From Cupriavidus sp. BIS7 (lineage in GTDB: Bacteria; Pseudomonadota; Gammaproteobacteria; Burkholderiales; Burkholderiaceae), in contig NZ_ALOU01000047.1 in assembly GCF_000292345.1 (NCBI RefSeq), forward strand, positions 62,001-126,000: 64,000 nucleotides of DNA, read 5' to 3'. The notes beneath the pieces are model-generated. The model saw nothing but the letters and a program-made list of their open reading frames with translations. It was not told where the DNA came from and searched no databases. Made by a program: the position numbers and the translations under genes. Below are positions 50,865 to 59,294 of this stretch, one piece after another (the stretch's first letter is position 1; each line of letters begins with the position of its first letter).

Positions 50865-52202
50865 ATGAACGACGCAACCTTCACCGCCGGCACGCCGCTC
50901 GCCAACCCGCAGCATCCTGCCCAGGTCACGCAGCCCGTGCCGCCCGCACATCCCGTGCGCCAGCGCAGCCAGGTCCGGCTGATTGCAGCGTGCTCGATAG
51001 GCAATGCGCTGGAGATGTTCGACTTCACGGTCTACAGCTTCTTCGCGCTGCTGATTGGCAAGCTGTTCTTTCCTTCGGATAGCGCATACGGCTCGCTGCT
51101 GCTGGCCGTGGCCACGTTCGGAATCGGATTCGTGATGCGTCCGCTCGGCGGTGTGGTGATCGGCAACTATGCCGACCGCCGCGGACGCAAGGCCGCCATG
51201 ACGCTGACGATCGGCATGATGGTGGCCGGTACGCTGTGCATCGCACTGGCGCCAACCTACGCCACCGCAGGCGTGCTTGGATCAATGACGATCGTGGCAG
51301 GCAGGCTGCTGCAGGGCTTCTCGCTCGGCGGCGAGATTGGCGCGTCGACCGCCATGCTGATGGAAGGCGGCGAGGTCCGTAGCCGTGGCTGGCGCGTGAG
51401 CTGGCAGATCGGCAGCCAGGGCATCTCGGCACTGATCGGTGCGGCCACGGGCGCCACGCTGTATGCGGTGCTGCCTGCCTCCGCGCTGGAAAGCTGGGGC
51501 TGGCGGGTACCGTTCCTGCTCGGCCTGCTGATCGCGCCGGTGGGGCTGTATATCCGCGCCAATCTCGATGAAACGCACGAGGCCGACGCGCATGCGCCGA
51601 GCCCGGTCGGGGAACTGTTCCGCCGCCATGCCGGCAAGGTCGTCAAGGGCATCCTGGCCACCACCGCCGGCACGGCAACGATGTACCTGGTGGTGTTCTT
51701 CATGCCGACGTACATGATCCGTGTGCTGCATATGCCGGCATCGCTGTCGTTTCTGTCCGGCTGCGTCACCGGTGTCACGCTGCTCGTGGTGTCGCTCGTC
51801 GCGGGCCGGCTGGCGGACCGCCTCACCTATCGCAAGCCGCTGGTCGCAGGGTCCCTGCTGTTCAGCCTGATCGCCGTGTATCCGGCGTTCTGGCTCATGA
51901 ACACCTATCCGAGCGTGCCGCTGGTGCTGTGCCTTTCCGCGCTGCTCACCGCCAGCATCAACCTTGGCACCACGCCGATGTTCCTGATGATGCTGGAGAT
52001 GCTGCCGGCGGGCGTGCGCGCCACGGGACTGTCAGTGATCTACAGCGTTGGCGTGACCGTCTTTGGCGGTTCGTCCCAGTTCATCGTCACCTGGCTGCTG
52101 GCCAAGACCGGCAACCCGATGGCGCCTGCGTTCTACATGATCGCGTGCTGCGTGCTCGCGCTGGTCGCCGTATTGCGCATCACTGAAACCCGCGAACACT
52201 GA
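50865..52202 (+). CDS. MFS transporter, metabolite:H+ symporter group
   Basis: A 445-residue transporter of the CitA/KgtP/ShiA type. Seen: IAACSIGNALEMFDFTVYSFFALLIGKLFFP (helix 1 with the acidic EMFDF), the signature RPLGGVVIGNYADRRGRKAAMTLTI between helices 2 and 3, and GRLLQGFSLGGEIGASTAMLME. About 12 membrane segments. The ATG at 50865 is preferred; the open frame from 50742 is hydrophilic leader. It is 22 bases before the M20 amidohydrolase, so it probably imports that enzyme's substrate, such as an N-acyl or amide-linked organic acid. Confidence 0.88.
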   Translation: MNDATFTAGTPLANPQHPAQVTQPVPPAHPVRQRSQVRLIAACSIGNALEMFDFTVYSFFALLIGKLFFPSDSAYGSLLLAVATFGIGFVMRPLGGVVIGNYADRRGRKAAMTLTIGMMVAGTLCIALAPTYATAGVLGSMTIVAGRLLQGFSLGGEIGASTAMLMEGGEVRSRGWRVSWQIGSQGISALIGAATGATLYAVLPASALESWGWRVPFLLGLLIAPVGLYIRANLDETHEADAHAPSPVGELFRRHAGKVVKGILATTAGTATMYLVVFFMPTYMIRVLHMPASLSFLSGCVTGVTLLVVSLVAGRLADRLTYRKPLVAGSLLFSLIAVYPAFWLMNTYPSVPLVLCLSALLTASINLGTTPMFLMMLEMLPAGVRATGLSVIYSVGVTVFGGSSQFIVTWLLAKTGNPMAPAFYMIACCVLALVAVLRITETREH

Positions 52203-52224
52203 AACCATTCACCGGAACTACACC

Positions 52225-53442
52225 ATGACCCGCCAATCGACCCTGACGCCGTTCCAGTTGCTGCCGCACCTGCTGCCCGCCATCGATATCGACATCGACG
52301 CCGAGACCTTCGTCAACATCCGCCGCCAGATCCATTCGCAGCCCGAGTTGGGTTTCGAAGTTGGCGCCACCAGCAAGCTCGTGGCCACGCTGCTGGAAAG
52401 CTGGGGCTACGAAGTCCATACCGGCATCGGCAAGAGCGGTGTGGTGGGACAGCTCAAGGTGGGCAACGGCCGCCGCTGCCTGGGTATTCGCGCCGACATG
52501 GACGCATTGCCGATTGTGGAGGCCACCGGCCTGCCCTATGCAAGCAAGGCGCACGGCCGCATGCACGCGTGCGGGCACGACGGGCACACAGCCATCCTGC
52601 TGGCGGCAGCGAAGGCGCTGGCCGACACGCGCAGCTTCGACGGCACGCTCAACCTGATCTTCCAGCCCGACGAGGAAAACCTGTGTGGTGCGCGGGCCAT
52701 GATCGAGGATGGCCTGTTCGAGCGATTCCCGTGCGATGCGGTATTCGCGCTTCACAACATGCCTGGCGTGGCCGCGGGCTCGTTCCGTGTGCTGGCCGGG
52801 CCGGTCAGCCTGTCATCGGACGTGGCCGATGTGACGATCAAGGGCGTGGGCGGGCACGGTGCGATGCCGCATCGCGCGAAAGACCCCATCGCGGCGGCGG
52901 CCGCCATCGTCACGGCGCTGCAGACCGTGGTGGCGCGCAACGTGGCGCCCGACGACACCGCAGTGGTTTCGGTTGGCTTCATCCACGCCGGCGCCACCCA
53001 CAACGTGATTCCCGAGGAAGTGAAGCTTGGCCTGAACGTGCGCGCGGCACGGCCGGAGACACGCGCGCTGGTGGAACAGCGCATTCGCGAGATCGTCGAC
53101 CTGACCGCACAGGCACATGGCGTCACCGCGCAGATCGACTACCGGCAGTTGACGCCGCCGATGGTCAACGCCGATGCCCCGACCGCGCTGGCGCAATCGG
53201 TCTGCGCGGAACTGGTTGGGGAGGCGCGAGTGGTCACGCAGGCGCCGAAGGGACTGAACGGCAGCGAGGATTTCGCGTGGATGCTCAACGCGGTGCCGGG
53301 CTGCTACCTGATCCTCGGCAACGGCGAGGGCGAATTCGGAGGCTGCATGGTGCACAACCCCGGCTACGATTTCAACGACCAGGTACTGCCGCTGGGCGCC
53401 GCCGCATGGGTGCGCCTGGCGCAACGATTCCTGGTGGCGTAG
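52225..53442 (+). CDS. M20 family amidohydrolase (hippurate hydrolase-like)
   Basis: A 405-residue binuclear metallo-amidohydrolase. Metal and catalytic motifs: GIRADMDALPIVEATGLPYAS, GRMHACGHDGHTAILLAAA, LIFQPDEENLCGARAMIEDG (catalytic Glu pair), VFALHNMPG, the dimerisation-domain motif GVGGHGAMPHRAKDPI, and the last His in GGCMVHNPGYDFND. This set matches the HipO/IAA-amino-acid hydrolase class, which splits an acyl group from an amino acid. It shares an operon with the MFS importer. A glycine riboswitch starts 64 bases after its stop, which makes hippurate or another N-acylglycine an attractive substrate, though this is unproven. Confidence 0.87.
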   Translation: MTRQSTLTPFQLLPHLLPAIDIDIDAETFVNIRRQIHSQPELGFEVGATSKLVATLLESWGYEVHTGIGKSGVVGQLKVGNGRRCLGIRADMDALPIVEATGLPYASKAHGRMHACGHDGHTAILLAAAKALADTRSFDGTLNLIFQPDEENLCGARAMIEDGLFERFPCDAVFALHNMPGVAAGSFRVLAGPVSLSSDVADVTIKGVGGHGAMPHRAKDPIAAAAAIVTALQTVVARNVAPDDTAVVSVGFIHAGATHNVIPEEVKLGLNVRAARPETRALVEQRIREIVDLTAQAHGVTAQIDYRQLTPPMVNADAPTALAQSVCAELVGEARVVTQAPKGLNGSEDFAWMLNAVPGCYLILGNGEGEFGGCMVHNPGYDFNDQVLPLGAAAWVRLAQRFLVA

Positions 53443-53505
53443 TCGACCCGATTACGGATTCAGGGGATCTATGGCATAGTTGCCGCCGTCGTACCCCGCG
53501 TGTAT

Positions 53506-53708
53506 CGGGAGAGACTGTGCCAGCCGCCCGGCCGGCACAGCGCCGAAGGAGCAACCGCCCCGGAAACTCTCAGGCAAAAGGACCGGTACCCGCTATTGAA
53601 CTCTGAAGAACCCCCGGCTCGTACGTCGGCCGGCGGTACCGAAGGAGCAAGCGACGCGCGCCTTGGCCGCGCATCGCGAATCTCTCAGGTCAAGGACAGA
53701 GGGGGCGT
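53506..53708 (+). ncRNA. tandem glycine riboswitch
   Basis: Two consecutive glycine aptamers are readable. The first begins CGGGAGAGAC at about 53506, with GCCGAAGGAGCAA and AACTCTCAGGCAAAAGGACC. The second repeats ACCGAAGGAGCAAGC and ATCTCTCAGGTCAAGGACAG, ending near 53708. A short linker joins them, as in cooperative gcv-type riboswitches. The next start codon is 64 bases later, that of the D-amino-acid dehydrogenase gene, so the element probably turns that gene on when glycine is abundant. Confidence 0.92.
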
Positions 53709-53771
53709 CCGCTTCAAGCGCATGGTGCGCGGCGGACTGCCATCCCCATGACGTCCCGAAAGACCTTCGAC

Positions 53772-55040
53772 ATGAAAACCATTGCAGTAATCGGCGGCGG
53801 CATTACCGGCGTCACGACCGCGTACGCGCTTGCCAAACGCGGGTTCACCGTCACCCTGTTCGAACGGCACCGCTATGCGGCCATGGAGACCTCGTTCGCC
53901 AATGGCGGGCAGCTCTCCGCTTCGAATGCGGAAGTCTGGACCCACTGGTCCACGCTGGCCAAGGGCATCAAGTGGATGCTGCGCAACGACGCGCCGCTGC
54001 TCGTCAATCCGCGCCCGACGTGGCACAAGCTGAGCTGGTTCGCCGAGTTCATCGCATCGATCCCGCAATACCGCAGCAATACCGTGGAGACGGCACGCCT
54101 GGCCATCGCCGCGCGCCAGCACCTGTTTGCATGGGCCGAGGCGGAAGGGATCGACTTCGACCTGAAGCGGCGCGGCATCCTGCACATCTATCGCGACCGC
54201 GCGGGGTTCGAACATGCCGGGCGCGTATCCAGGCTTCTGGCCGAAGGCGGTCTGGAACGCCGCGCGGTGACGCCGGACGAGATGCGCGGCATCGAGCCGA
54301 CGCTGGCCGGCCAGTATTACGGCGGCTACTACACGGAGAGCGATTCAACCGGCGACATCCACAAGTTCACCACGGGGCTTGCCGCAGCCGCGCGCCGGAT
54401 TGGGGTACAGACGCTGTACAACCAGGACGTGCGTTCGGCATCGACCAGCGGCCGGCGCGTGACAATCGTCTCGGCCGATGACGGGCAAACCGCATCGCAC
54501 GAATTCGACGGCGTGGTGGTCTGCGCCGGCGTTGCAAGCCGCGGCTTTGCGCAACAGCTCGGCGATCGCGTGAACATCTACCCGGTCAAGGGCTACTCGA
54601 TCACGGTGAACCTGGCCGATGCGGAAAGCCAGGCCGCGGCGCCAACCGTCAGCCTGCTCGACGACGAAACCAAGCTGGTCACCAGCCGCCTTGGCGTGGA
54701 CCGCTTCCGGGTGGCCGGCACGGCGGAATTCAACGGCATCAACCGCGACATTCGCGCCGACCGCATCCGTCCGCTGATCGACTGGGTGCACGCATGCTTC
54801 CCGGGTGTCAGCACACGCAGCGTAGTGCCCTGGGCCGGGCTGCGTCCGATGATGCCGAACCTGATGCCCCGCGTGGGGCGAGGCCATGCCGCCAACGTGT
54901 TCTACAACACGGGGCACGGGCACCTCGGATGGACGCTATCCGCGGTGACGGCGGAGATGGTGGGCGATGTGGTTCGGCAGGCCGCCGCAGGGCAGGAAAC
55001 GCGAGTCGGCGTTGGCGGACTGGCTGTTGGCAACAGCTGA
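53772..55040 (+). CDS. dadA: D-amino-acid dehydrogenase (DadA-type FAD oxidoreductase)
   Basis: A 422-residue flavoprotein starting MKTIAVIGGGITGVTTAYALAKRGFTVTLFERHRYAAMETSFANGGQLSASNAEVW, the DadA dinucleotide fold; an ATG at 53748 would add eight residues. The end is VPWAGLRPMMPNLMPRVGRGHAANVFYNTGHGHLGWTLSAVTAEMVGDVV, the second FAD contact. It oxidises D-amino acids or glycine to 2-oxo acids and ammonia at the membrane. Regulation by a glycine riboswitch suggests glycine as substrate, or as the signal. It is followed by a REP-like repeat and a terminator. Confidence 0.88.
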   Translation: MKTIAVIGGGITGVTTAYALAKRGFTVTLFERHRYAAMETSFANGGQLSASNAEVWTHWSTLAKGIKWMLRNDAPLLVNPRPTWHKLSWFAEFIASIPQYRSNTVETARLAIAARQHLFAWAEAEGIDFDLKRRGILHIYRDRAGFEHAGRVSRLLAEGGLERRAVTPDEMRGIEPTLAGQYYGGYYTESDSTGDIHKFTTGLAAAARRIGVQTLYNQDVRSASTSGRRVTIVSADDGQTASHEFDGVVVCAGVASRGFAQQLGDRVNIYPVKGYSITVNLADAESQAAAPTVSLLDDETKLVTSRLGVDRFRVAGTAEFNGINRDIRADRIRPLIDWVHACFPGVSTRSVVPWAGLRPMMPNLMPRVGRGHAANVFYNTGHGHLGWTLSAVTAEMVGDVVRQAAAGQETRVGVGGLAVGNS

Positions 55041-55063
55041 GCCGCTTCGGCATTGGACGCGCT

Positions 55064-55183
55064 GGCCCTCTCCCCCGGCCCCTCTCCCGCATGCGGGAGA
55101 GGGGAGAACACAAGGGGCATATCAAGAGCTGTTGGTTCGCTCCCCTCTCCCGCAACGCGGGAGAGGGGCCGGGGGAGAGGGCC
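55064..55183. repeat. REP-like element with 27-bp perfect inverted repeat
   Basis: The outer arms 55064-55090 and 55157-55183 are exact reverse complements, rich in CCCTCTCCC. Each arm also forms its own hairpin: 55079-55104 and 55142-55168, with CCCCTCTCCCGC stems. This is a typical pair of inverted REP units, 24 bases after dadA. Confidence 0.85.
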
Positions 55184-55231
55184 CGGCACATCAACCTGCG
55201 AAGCCGCCGCGAATTCCCCGCCAAAAACGAA

Positions 55232-55257
55232 AAAAGCCCCGCTTGCGCGGGGCTTTT
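55232..55257. terminator. bidirectional terminator
   Basis: AAAAGCCCCGC (55232-55242) pairs with GCGGGGCTTTT (55247-55257) around TTGC. It has A and T runs on both sides and ends both dadA (plus) and tRNA-Leu (minus). Confidence 0.9.
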
Positions 55258-55263
55258 CGAATC

Positions 55264-55350
55264 TGGTGCCCAGAAGAGGACTCGAACCTCCACAGTGTTG
55301 CCACCGCTAGGACCTGAACCTAGTGCGTCTACCAATTCCGCCATCTGGGC
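55264..55350 (-). tRNA. tRNA-Leu, anticodon CAG
   Basis: The minus strand reads GCCCAGATGGCGGAATTGG at the 5' end, an anticodon loop TTCAGGT (anticodon CAG), a long variable arm as expected for tRNA-Leu, the T arm GGAGGTTCGAGTCCTC, and TCTGGGC-A-CCA, with CCA encoded. All stems pair. It decodes CUG, the most used Leu codon in GC-rich genomes. Confidence 0.95.
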
Positions 55351-55415
55351 GATGCGAGCCGCGAATTCTACAGAAGCTTTAGAAATTTGCAAGCCCCTTC
55401 CCAATTTCTTTCGCG

Positions 55416-57011
55416 TCAGTTGCCGGTCACCCCCAGGTAGAGGCTGCCGTCCAGCACGTAACGGTTCCGGCCTGCCCGCTTGGCGCGGTACATCGCGCTG
55501 TCGGCGCGGTGAAGCAGCGGCTCCAGCCGCGGGGTATCCGGCACCGCGCAAACGGCGCCCACGCTGATCGTTACGAACGGCTGCACGGGCGTGCCGTTAT
55601 GCGGGATGCCAAGCTCGCGCACGGCGGCAACCATGCTGCGCGCGATGGTGCGCGTCTCGTCGGGCGTCGAGTCCGGCAGCACCACGGCAAACTCCTCGCC
55701 GCCCAGGCGGGCACAGAACTGCGCACCGCGAAGCACACGCGTCAGCGCCGTGGCCACCTGCCGCAGGCAATCGTCACCGCAAGGGTGACCGTACAGGTCG
55801 TTGAACTGCTTGAAGAGATCTACGTCCAGGATCAGCAGCCCCACTTCCGACCCGCGCTCACGCGCGCGCGACACGGTGATGAGAGATTCCCGCTGGAAGT
55901 AGCGGCGGTTCGGGATGCCGGTCAGTGCATCGATGTCGAGGTCCGCCTGGGCGCGCGACAGTTCTTCCGCCGTTTGCCCAAGCTGCGTTGCCAGCGCCTG
56001 TTCGCGCGACTGATACCTGCTGATATCGCGCATGAACACCAGACGGCCTATCGGCTTGCCATCCATCCGGCAGACCGGCTCGATCGTCAGCTCGTACCGG
56101 GCGCCATCTGGAACAAAGGGATTCGTGCCCGAATCTTGCGGCGCAGTGGCCGGCGGATGCAGAAGCGCGTGCCATGCGGCAGGCGCAGATTGCCCTAGCT
56201 CCAGCTCCGGCAGCATGTGCGCGGCGGCAGGGTTGAACTCGACGATGCATCCATCCGCGCCAACGATCACGCAACCCTCGCGGATGGTGTCGAATACGCG
56301 CAGCCGCGCGTAGTGACCGACATCCTCCAGGTGGGACCGCAGCGCGCAGAACCAGACCAGCACCGTCATGACCGAGAACGTGGCCGGGGTGAGGTCGCCG
56401 CCGAACGGGCCGGTCCAGCGCTGCAGATAGGCAAGATGGACGATGAGCGGCAGCGCCAGGCCGCTGGCCAGCACGTTCCGCCCGCGCCTGGACAATGCGG
56501 CGTTGGGCACCCGGGCCGTGATCAGGAAGTACAGGCTCAGACCGAGCAGCGCATAGGTCCAGGCAGCCATGATCGTATAGCCGATGCCATGGCGGAACAC
56601 GGCGCCAGGCGAGACACCGGGCGGCATCAGTTCGATCGAGGTCCAGACCAGGTGGTGGCGTTCATTGGTAAAGACGAGCACCACCGACAGCACCGCCGCC
56701 AGCACCGGCACCCAGAGCCTGGACCACGGCACCACGAAATGCGGGCGGCTGACATGCACCATCGCCACCAGCCAGCCGATGGGCACCGCGACGATGCCGA
56801 CATACTGGAGCTTTGCCCAGAAGATCCGGCCCGAGATATCGGACTCGCTAATCTCCAGCAGCCTGCCGCCGCTCCAGATCACCACCCCCGCCGCCAGCAG
56901 CAGGAACGCCCTGACCGTGGGATCGTCACGGCGCGGCCACGCGGCGATGGCCATGCCCGCACTGCACACCACAGCAATGGTCAGGCAAAGGACGAGAGGA
57001 TACGATGGCAT
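55416..57011 (-). CDS. diguanylate cyclase with 7TM and PAS-like input
   Basis: A 531-residue sensor. Residues about 1-220 contain seven hydrophobic segments of the histidine-kinase-7TM input type (YPLVLCLTIAVVCSAGMAIAAW to VMTVLVWFCALRSHLEDVG). A PAS-like segment follows (EGCVIVGADGCIVEFNPAAAHMLPELELG, about 240-340), then a coiled segment and a GGDEF domain (IDALTGIPNRRYFQRESLITVSRA, DLFKQFNDLYGHPCGDDCLRQVA, FCARLGGEEFAVVLP). The GGEEF motif is intact, so it should make c-di-GMP. The inhibitory RxxD site is RGAQ here, so product inhibition is probably lost. Confidence 0.9.
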   Translation of the reverse strand: MPSYPLVLCLTIAVVCSAGMAIAAWPRRDDPTVRAFLLLAAGVVIWSGGRLLEISESDISGRIFWAKLQYVGIVAVPIGWLVAMVHVSRPHFVVPWSRLWVPVLAAVLSVVLVFTNERHHLVWTSIELMPPGVSPGAVFRHGIGYTIMAAWTYALLGLSLYFLITARVPNAALSRRGRNVLASGLALPLIVHLAYLQRWTGPFGGDLTPATFSVMTVLVWFCALRSHLEDVGHYARLRVFDTIREGCVIVGADGCIVEFNPAAAHMLPELELGQSAPAAWHALLHPPATAPQDSGTNPFVPDGARYELTIEPVCRMDGKPIGRLVFMRDISRYQSREQALATQLGQTAEELSRAQADLDIDALTGIPNRRYFQRESLITVSRARERGSEVGLLILDVDLFKQFNDLYGHPCGDDCLRQVATALTRVLRGAQFCARLGGEEFAVVLPDSTPDETRTIARSMVAAVRELGIPHNGTPVQPFVTISVGAVCAVPDTPRLEPLLHRADSAMYRAKRAGRNRYVLDGSLYLGVTGN

Positions 57012-57152
57012 GAAAAAGTCGGCCGACCCAGATCAAGGCCCCGACCGGCTGTGCGGGGCGAACCATTATAGGCCGGCGCAGTCCCACACAGTCGCGACAC
57101 AGACCGCGGCGCCGAACGGTGCCGCCAACGCACAACACATCCGGAACCGAAC

Positions 57153-57620
57153 GTGCCAATCATTCTCCTGGGCCTGGCGTTGCTTGGCGCCTTTATCTAC
57201 GGCGTCGTGCTGCTCTACACGAAGATAGCGGCCGATTTTGGCGCGCTGGCCGGCACCGCGGCCGTGCTCGCGCTGCTGGCCGCACTGACCGCGCTTGGCG
57301 TGCGATGGCTGCGGGGCTACCGCGCGATCCACGGCAAGCGCGTCAATGGCGAGCGTGTGCTAACGCTGACCGGCGAATGGGGAAGCCTGAAGCTTGACGC
57401 CGAGCGAAAGAACGGCGTGCTGGAGATGCATGGCCAGCGTATCGTGCTGATCTTCGCTGACATCGCCAACGCCCGCGCCGTCGCCAGCGGGGGCAAGTGG
57501 CAGGTTGACCTGACGCTGCATCACCACACGCCAGCGGACTGGACAATCCCCGTCCCCGACAGCGGCACGGCTGGCCGCTGGGCGAAGATCTTCAAGCTGG
57601 CTGCGGTACAGAAGCTTTGA
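57153..57620 (+). CDS. hypothetical membrane protein
   Basis: A 155-residue protein with two N-terminal transmembrane helices (MPIILLGLALLGAFIYGVVLLY and GALAGTAAVLALLAALTALGVRWL). A soluble domain follows at residues 60-155, rich in beta strands (RVLTLTGEWGSLKLDAERKNGVLEMHGQRIVLIFADIANARAV). I do not recognise the family. It is divergent from the diguanylate cyclase and followed by the I78-like lipoprotein gene 55 bases downstream. Confidence 0.65.
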   Translation: MPIILLGLALLGAFIYGVVLLYTKIAADFGALAGTAAVLALLAALTALGVRWLRGYRAIHGKRVNGERVLTLTGEWGSLKLDAERKNGVLEMHGQRIVLIFADIANARAVASGGKWQVDLTLHHHTPADWTIPVPDSGTAGRWAKIFKLAAVQKL

Positions 57621-57675
57621 GTGCCCCGCAGCCGTATAGCCCCCAAGCATCCTCAACCCCGCAAGGAGCCCACAC

Positions 57676-58029
57676 ATGATTGCATCGAAACTCAGCTGGA
57701 AGCGACTGGGCATCACCGGCGCCACGGCAGCATTTGCCGCATCCGTCGCAATGATGGCCGGCTGCGCGGCCCAGGCGCCGGCCACCACGATTGCCGATCC
57801 TGGTCCACAGGGTGGCCGTGGCACGCCCCAAGGCTGCCAGGCGGACAAGCTTGGTGACGAAGTGCTGATTGGCAAGACCGAGGCCGAAGCCGCCGCGCTG
57901 CTCAACGGCTGCGCGTGGCGCATCGGCAGCCGCGACAGCAAGGGCCTGCCCGCCACGATGGACTACAACCCGCAACGCCGCTCGATCGACGTGATGGGCG
58001 GCAAGGTAACCGCCGTGCACCGCGGCTGA
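57676..58029 (+). CDS. I78-type peptidase inhibitor-like lipoprotein
   Basis: A 117-residue protein with a lipoprotein signal (AASVAMMAGCAAQ, lipobox MAGC), so it is probably anchored in the outer or inner membrane. The mature domain shows the I78 pattern: CQADKLGDEVLIGKTEAEAAALLNGCAWRIGSRDSKGLPATMDYNPQRRSIDVMGGKVTAVHRG, with TMDYxPxR as the typical core. Known I78 members inhibit serine peptidases; this one ends HRG instead of xCG, so the last Cys is missing and inhibition is not assured. Confidence 0.68.
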   Translation: MIASKLSWKRLGITGATAAFAASVAMMAGCAAQAPATTIADPGPQGGRGTPQGCQADKLGDEVLIGKTEAEAAALLNGCAWRIGSRDSKGLPATMDYNPQRRSIDVMGGKVTAVHRG

Positions 58030-58054
58030 GGCAGCGCGCCGGGTACCGCCGCTG

Positions 58055-58567
58055 CTACTTCGAGCGGCTGCGGTCGCCGCCGTACGTATCCATGATGATC
58101 ATCGTACGGTCGAGCACGCCGTTATCGTCGAAGTAGGCGCTAAAGTGCGCCGGCAGGTAGCCGGGCAAATACATGCGATACGACCACGCCTCGCGCTTCA
58201 TCAGCGGGTAGTACTGGATCGGCTCGCGCGGCATGCCCCATCGCTCCACCACATCGCGCTTGGTCCACGTGCCAGGGCGCGCCGTGTAGATCTCGGTTTC
58301 GGTCAGCGTCTGCCGGAAGTTGGTCAGCTTGCCCGACGCATCGAAATCAGCCGCATAGACGTCATATCCGTACGGCTGCTTGGAATAAATCCAGCGTTGC
58401 GTGCCATCGGCAAGCTGATGTGTCTCCGTGGGCGCGCCGAATGCGCTCTGCACGGCGGCCTGCGGGCTGCCGATCAGCTTCTGTCCCGTCTCCACCGGCT
58501 GCAGCGATGCGCAGGCGCTCAATGCCAGGGCGGCAATGCCCATCCACACGGGTAAACGAAATTGCAT
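58055..58567 (-). CDS. SmpA/BamE-like lipoprotein
   Basis: A 170-residue lipoprotein starting MQFRLPVWMGIAALALSACASLQPVETG (lipobox LSAC), with GGAG before the ATG at 58567. Two BamE-like modules follow (IGSPQAAVQSAFGAPTETHQLADGTQRWIYSKQPYGYDVYAADFD and TWTKRDVVERWGMPREPIQYYPLMKREAWSYRMYLPGYLPAHFSAYFDDNG). The family contributes to outer-membrane protein assembly or envelope maintenance; this paralogue's task is unknown. A GGGAATAAAG motif lies 123 bases upstream. Confidence 0.75.
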   Translation of the reverse strand: MQFRLPVWMGIAALALSACASLQPVETGQKLIGSPQAAVQSAFGAPTETHQLADGTQRWIYSKQPYGYDVYAADFDASGKLTNFRQTLTETEIYTARPGTWTKRDVVERWGMPREPIQYYPLMKREAWSYRMYLPGYLPAHFSAYFDDNGVLDRTMIIMDTYGGDRSRSK

Positions 58568-58840
58568 GACTTGCTCCGATGTCTGCGAGACCGACGTTAA
58601 GCATACTCCACCCGCATGCGGTGGGCGCCCCGCAGTGGGTGCCGCAGTGGCGTGGATCTCGCCTGCTACGTAAACACCGAAGTGCAGGGCTTTATTCCCG
58701 GGCGCGCGCCTGACGCAACCGGCTAACCCACCCCTACCATCGTGGGGTATGGTCGGCCGCATCAAGAAACGCGCGTTCGATCCGATAAGATGGTCGTCGG
58801 GGCCTCAAGGCACCCAAAGTATTGAAGACGTGGAGCCACC

Positions 58841-59236
58841 ATGGACCCCCTTTCGTTCGAGTTCGTGACTGTCGAGGAAGCCAAGAAAGTGCTCGACGGG
58901 GATCCTGCAGCCGTGGTCCCGATCGACTGGACCGGCCTGCGTCAGACGGCCAACACCTCGGCACACATGCTCGCGCCTGACACGCTGCGCTGGCTGGCCC
59001 AGTTGCCGCGCGAAGTCAGGCCGCTGGAGCTTTTCCATACCTACCCGCGCATTGCCAACCAACTGGCCGCGCTCGGCCACGCTGCCGCCGTTTCGGCATT
59101 TGTCGGCGACCTGCTGATCGACAAGCGTGGCGACCGGCAAGGCTTTCCGGGCGGCATCGCGCTGGAGCTTTCGCGGCTGCAGGAGCATTTGCTGCTGTCG
59201 ATCCAGCCGCCCGATATCGACGTGAGCGACATCTGA
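58841..59236 (+). CDS. conserved hypothetical protein
   Basis: A 131-residue soluble protein, mainly helical (FVTVEEAKKVLDGDPAAVVPIDWTGLRQTANTSAHMLAPDTLRWLAQLPREVRPLELFHTYPRIANQLAALG). No Cys, signal peptide or membrane segment. The GC-rich codon choice and the steady amphipathic pattern speak for a real gene. I do not recognise the family. Confidence 0.7.
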   Translation: MDPLSFEFVTVEEAKKVLDGDPAAVVPIDWTGLRQTANTSAHMLAPDTLRWLAQLPREVRPLELFHTYPRIANQLAALGHAAAVSAFVGDLLIDKRGDRQGFPGGIALELSRLQEHLLLSIQPPDIDVSDI

Positions 59237-59294
59237 GCGACATCTGATTGCCCGAACCGGCAAGGCACCGCGCCACTGTCGCGCCACTGTCGCG

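Noticed and set aside
52569..53606. 345-codon plus-strand ORF overlapping the M20 gene
   Set aside because: Out-of-frame shadow with Arg/Gly-rich sequence, and it runs into the glycine riboswitch.
53506..53708. Possible small protein genes across this GC-rich stretch
   Set aside because: The two glycine aptamer signatures explain the conservation; the open frames here are accidental.
55142..55168. CRISPR-like repeat spacing with 55079-55104
   Set aside because: Only two inverted, not direct, copies, and they form a REP doublet.
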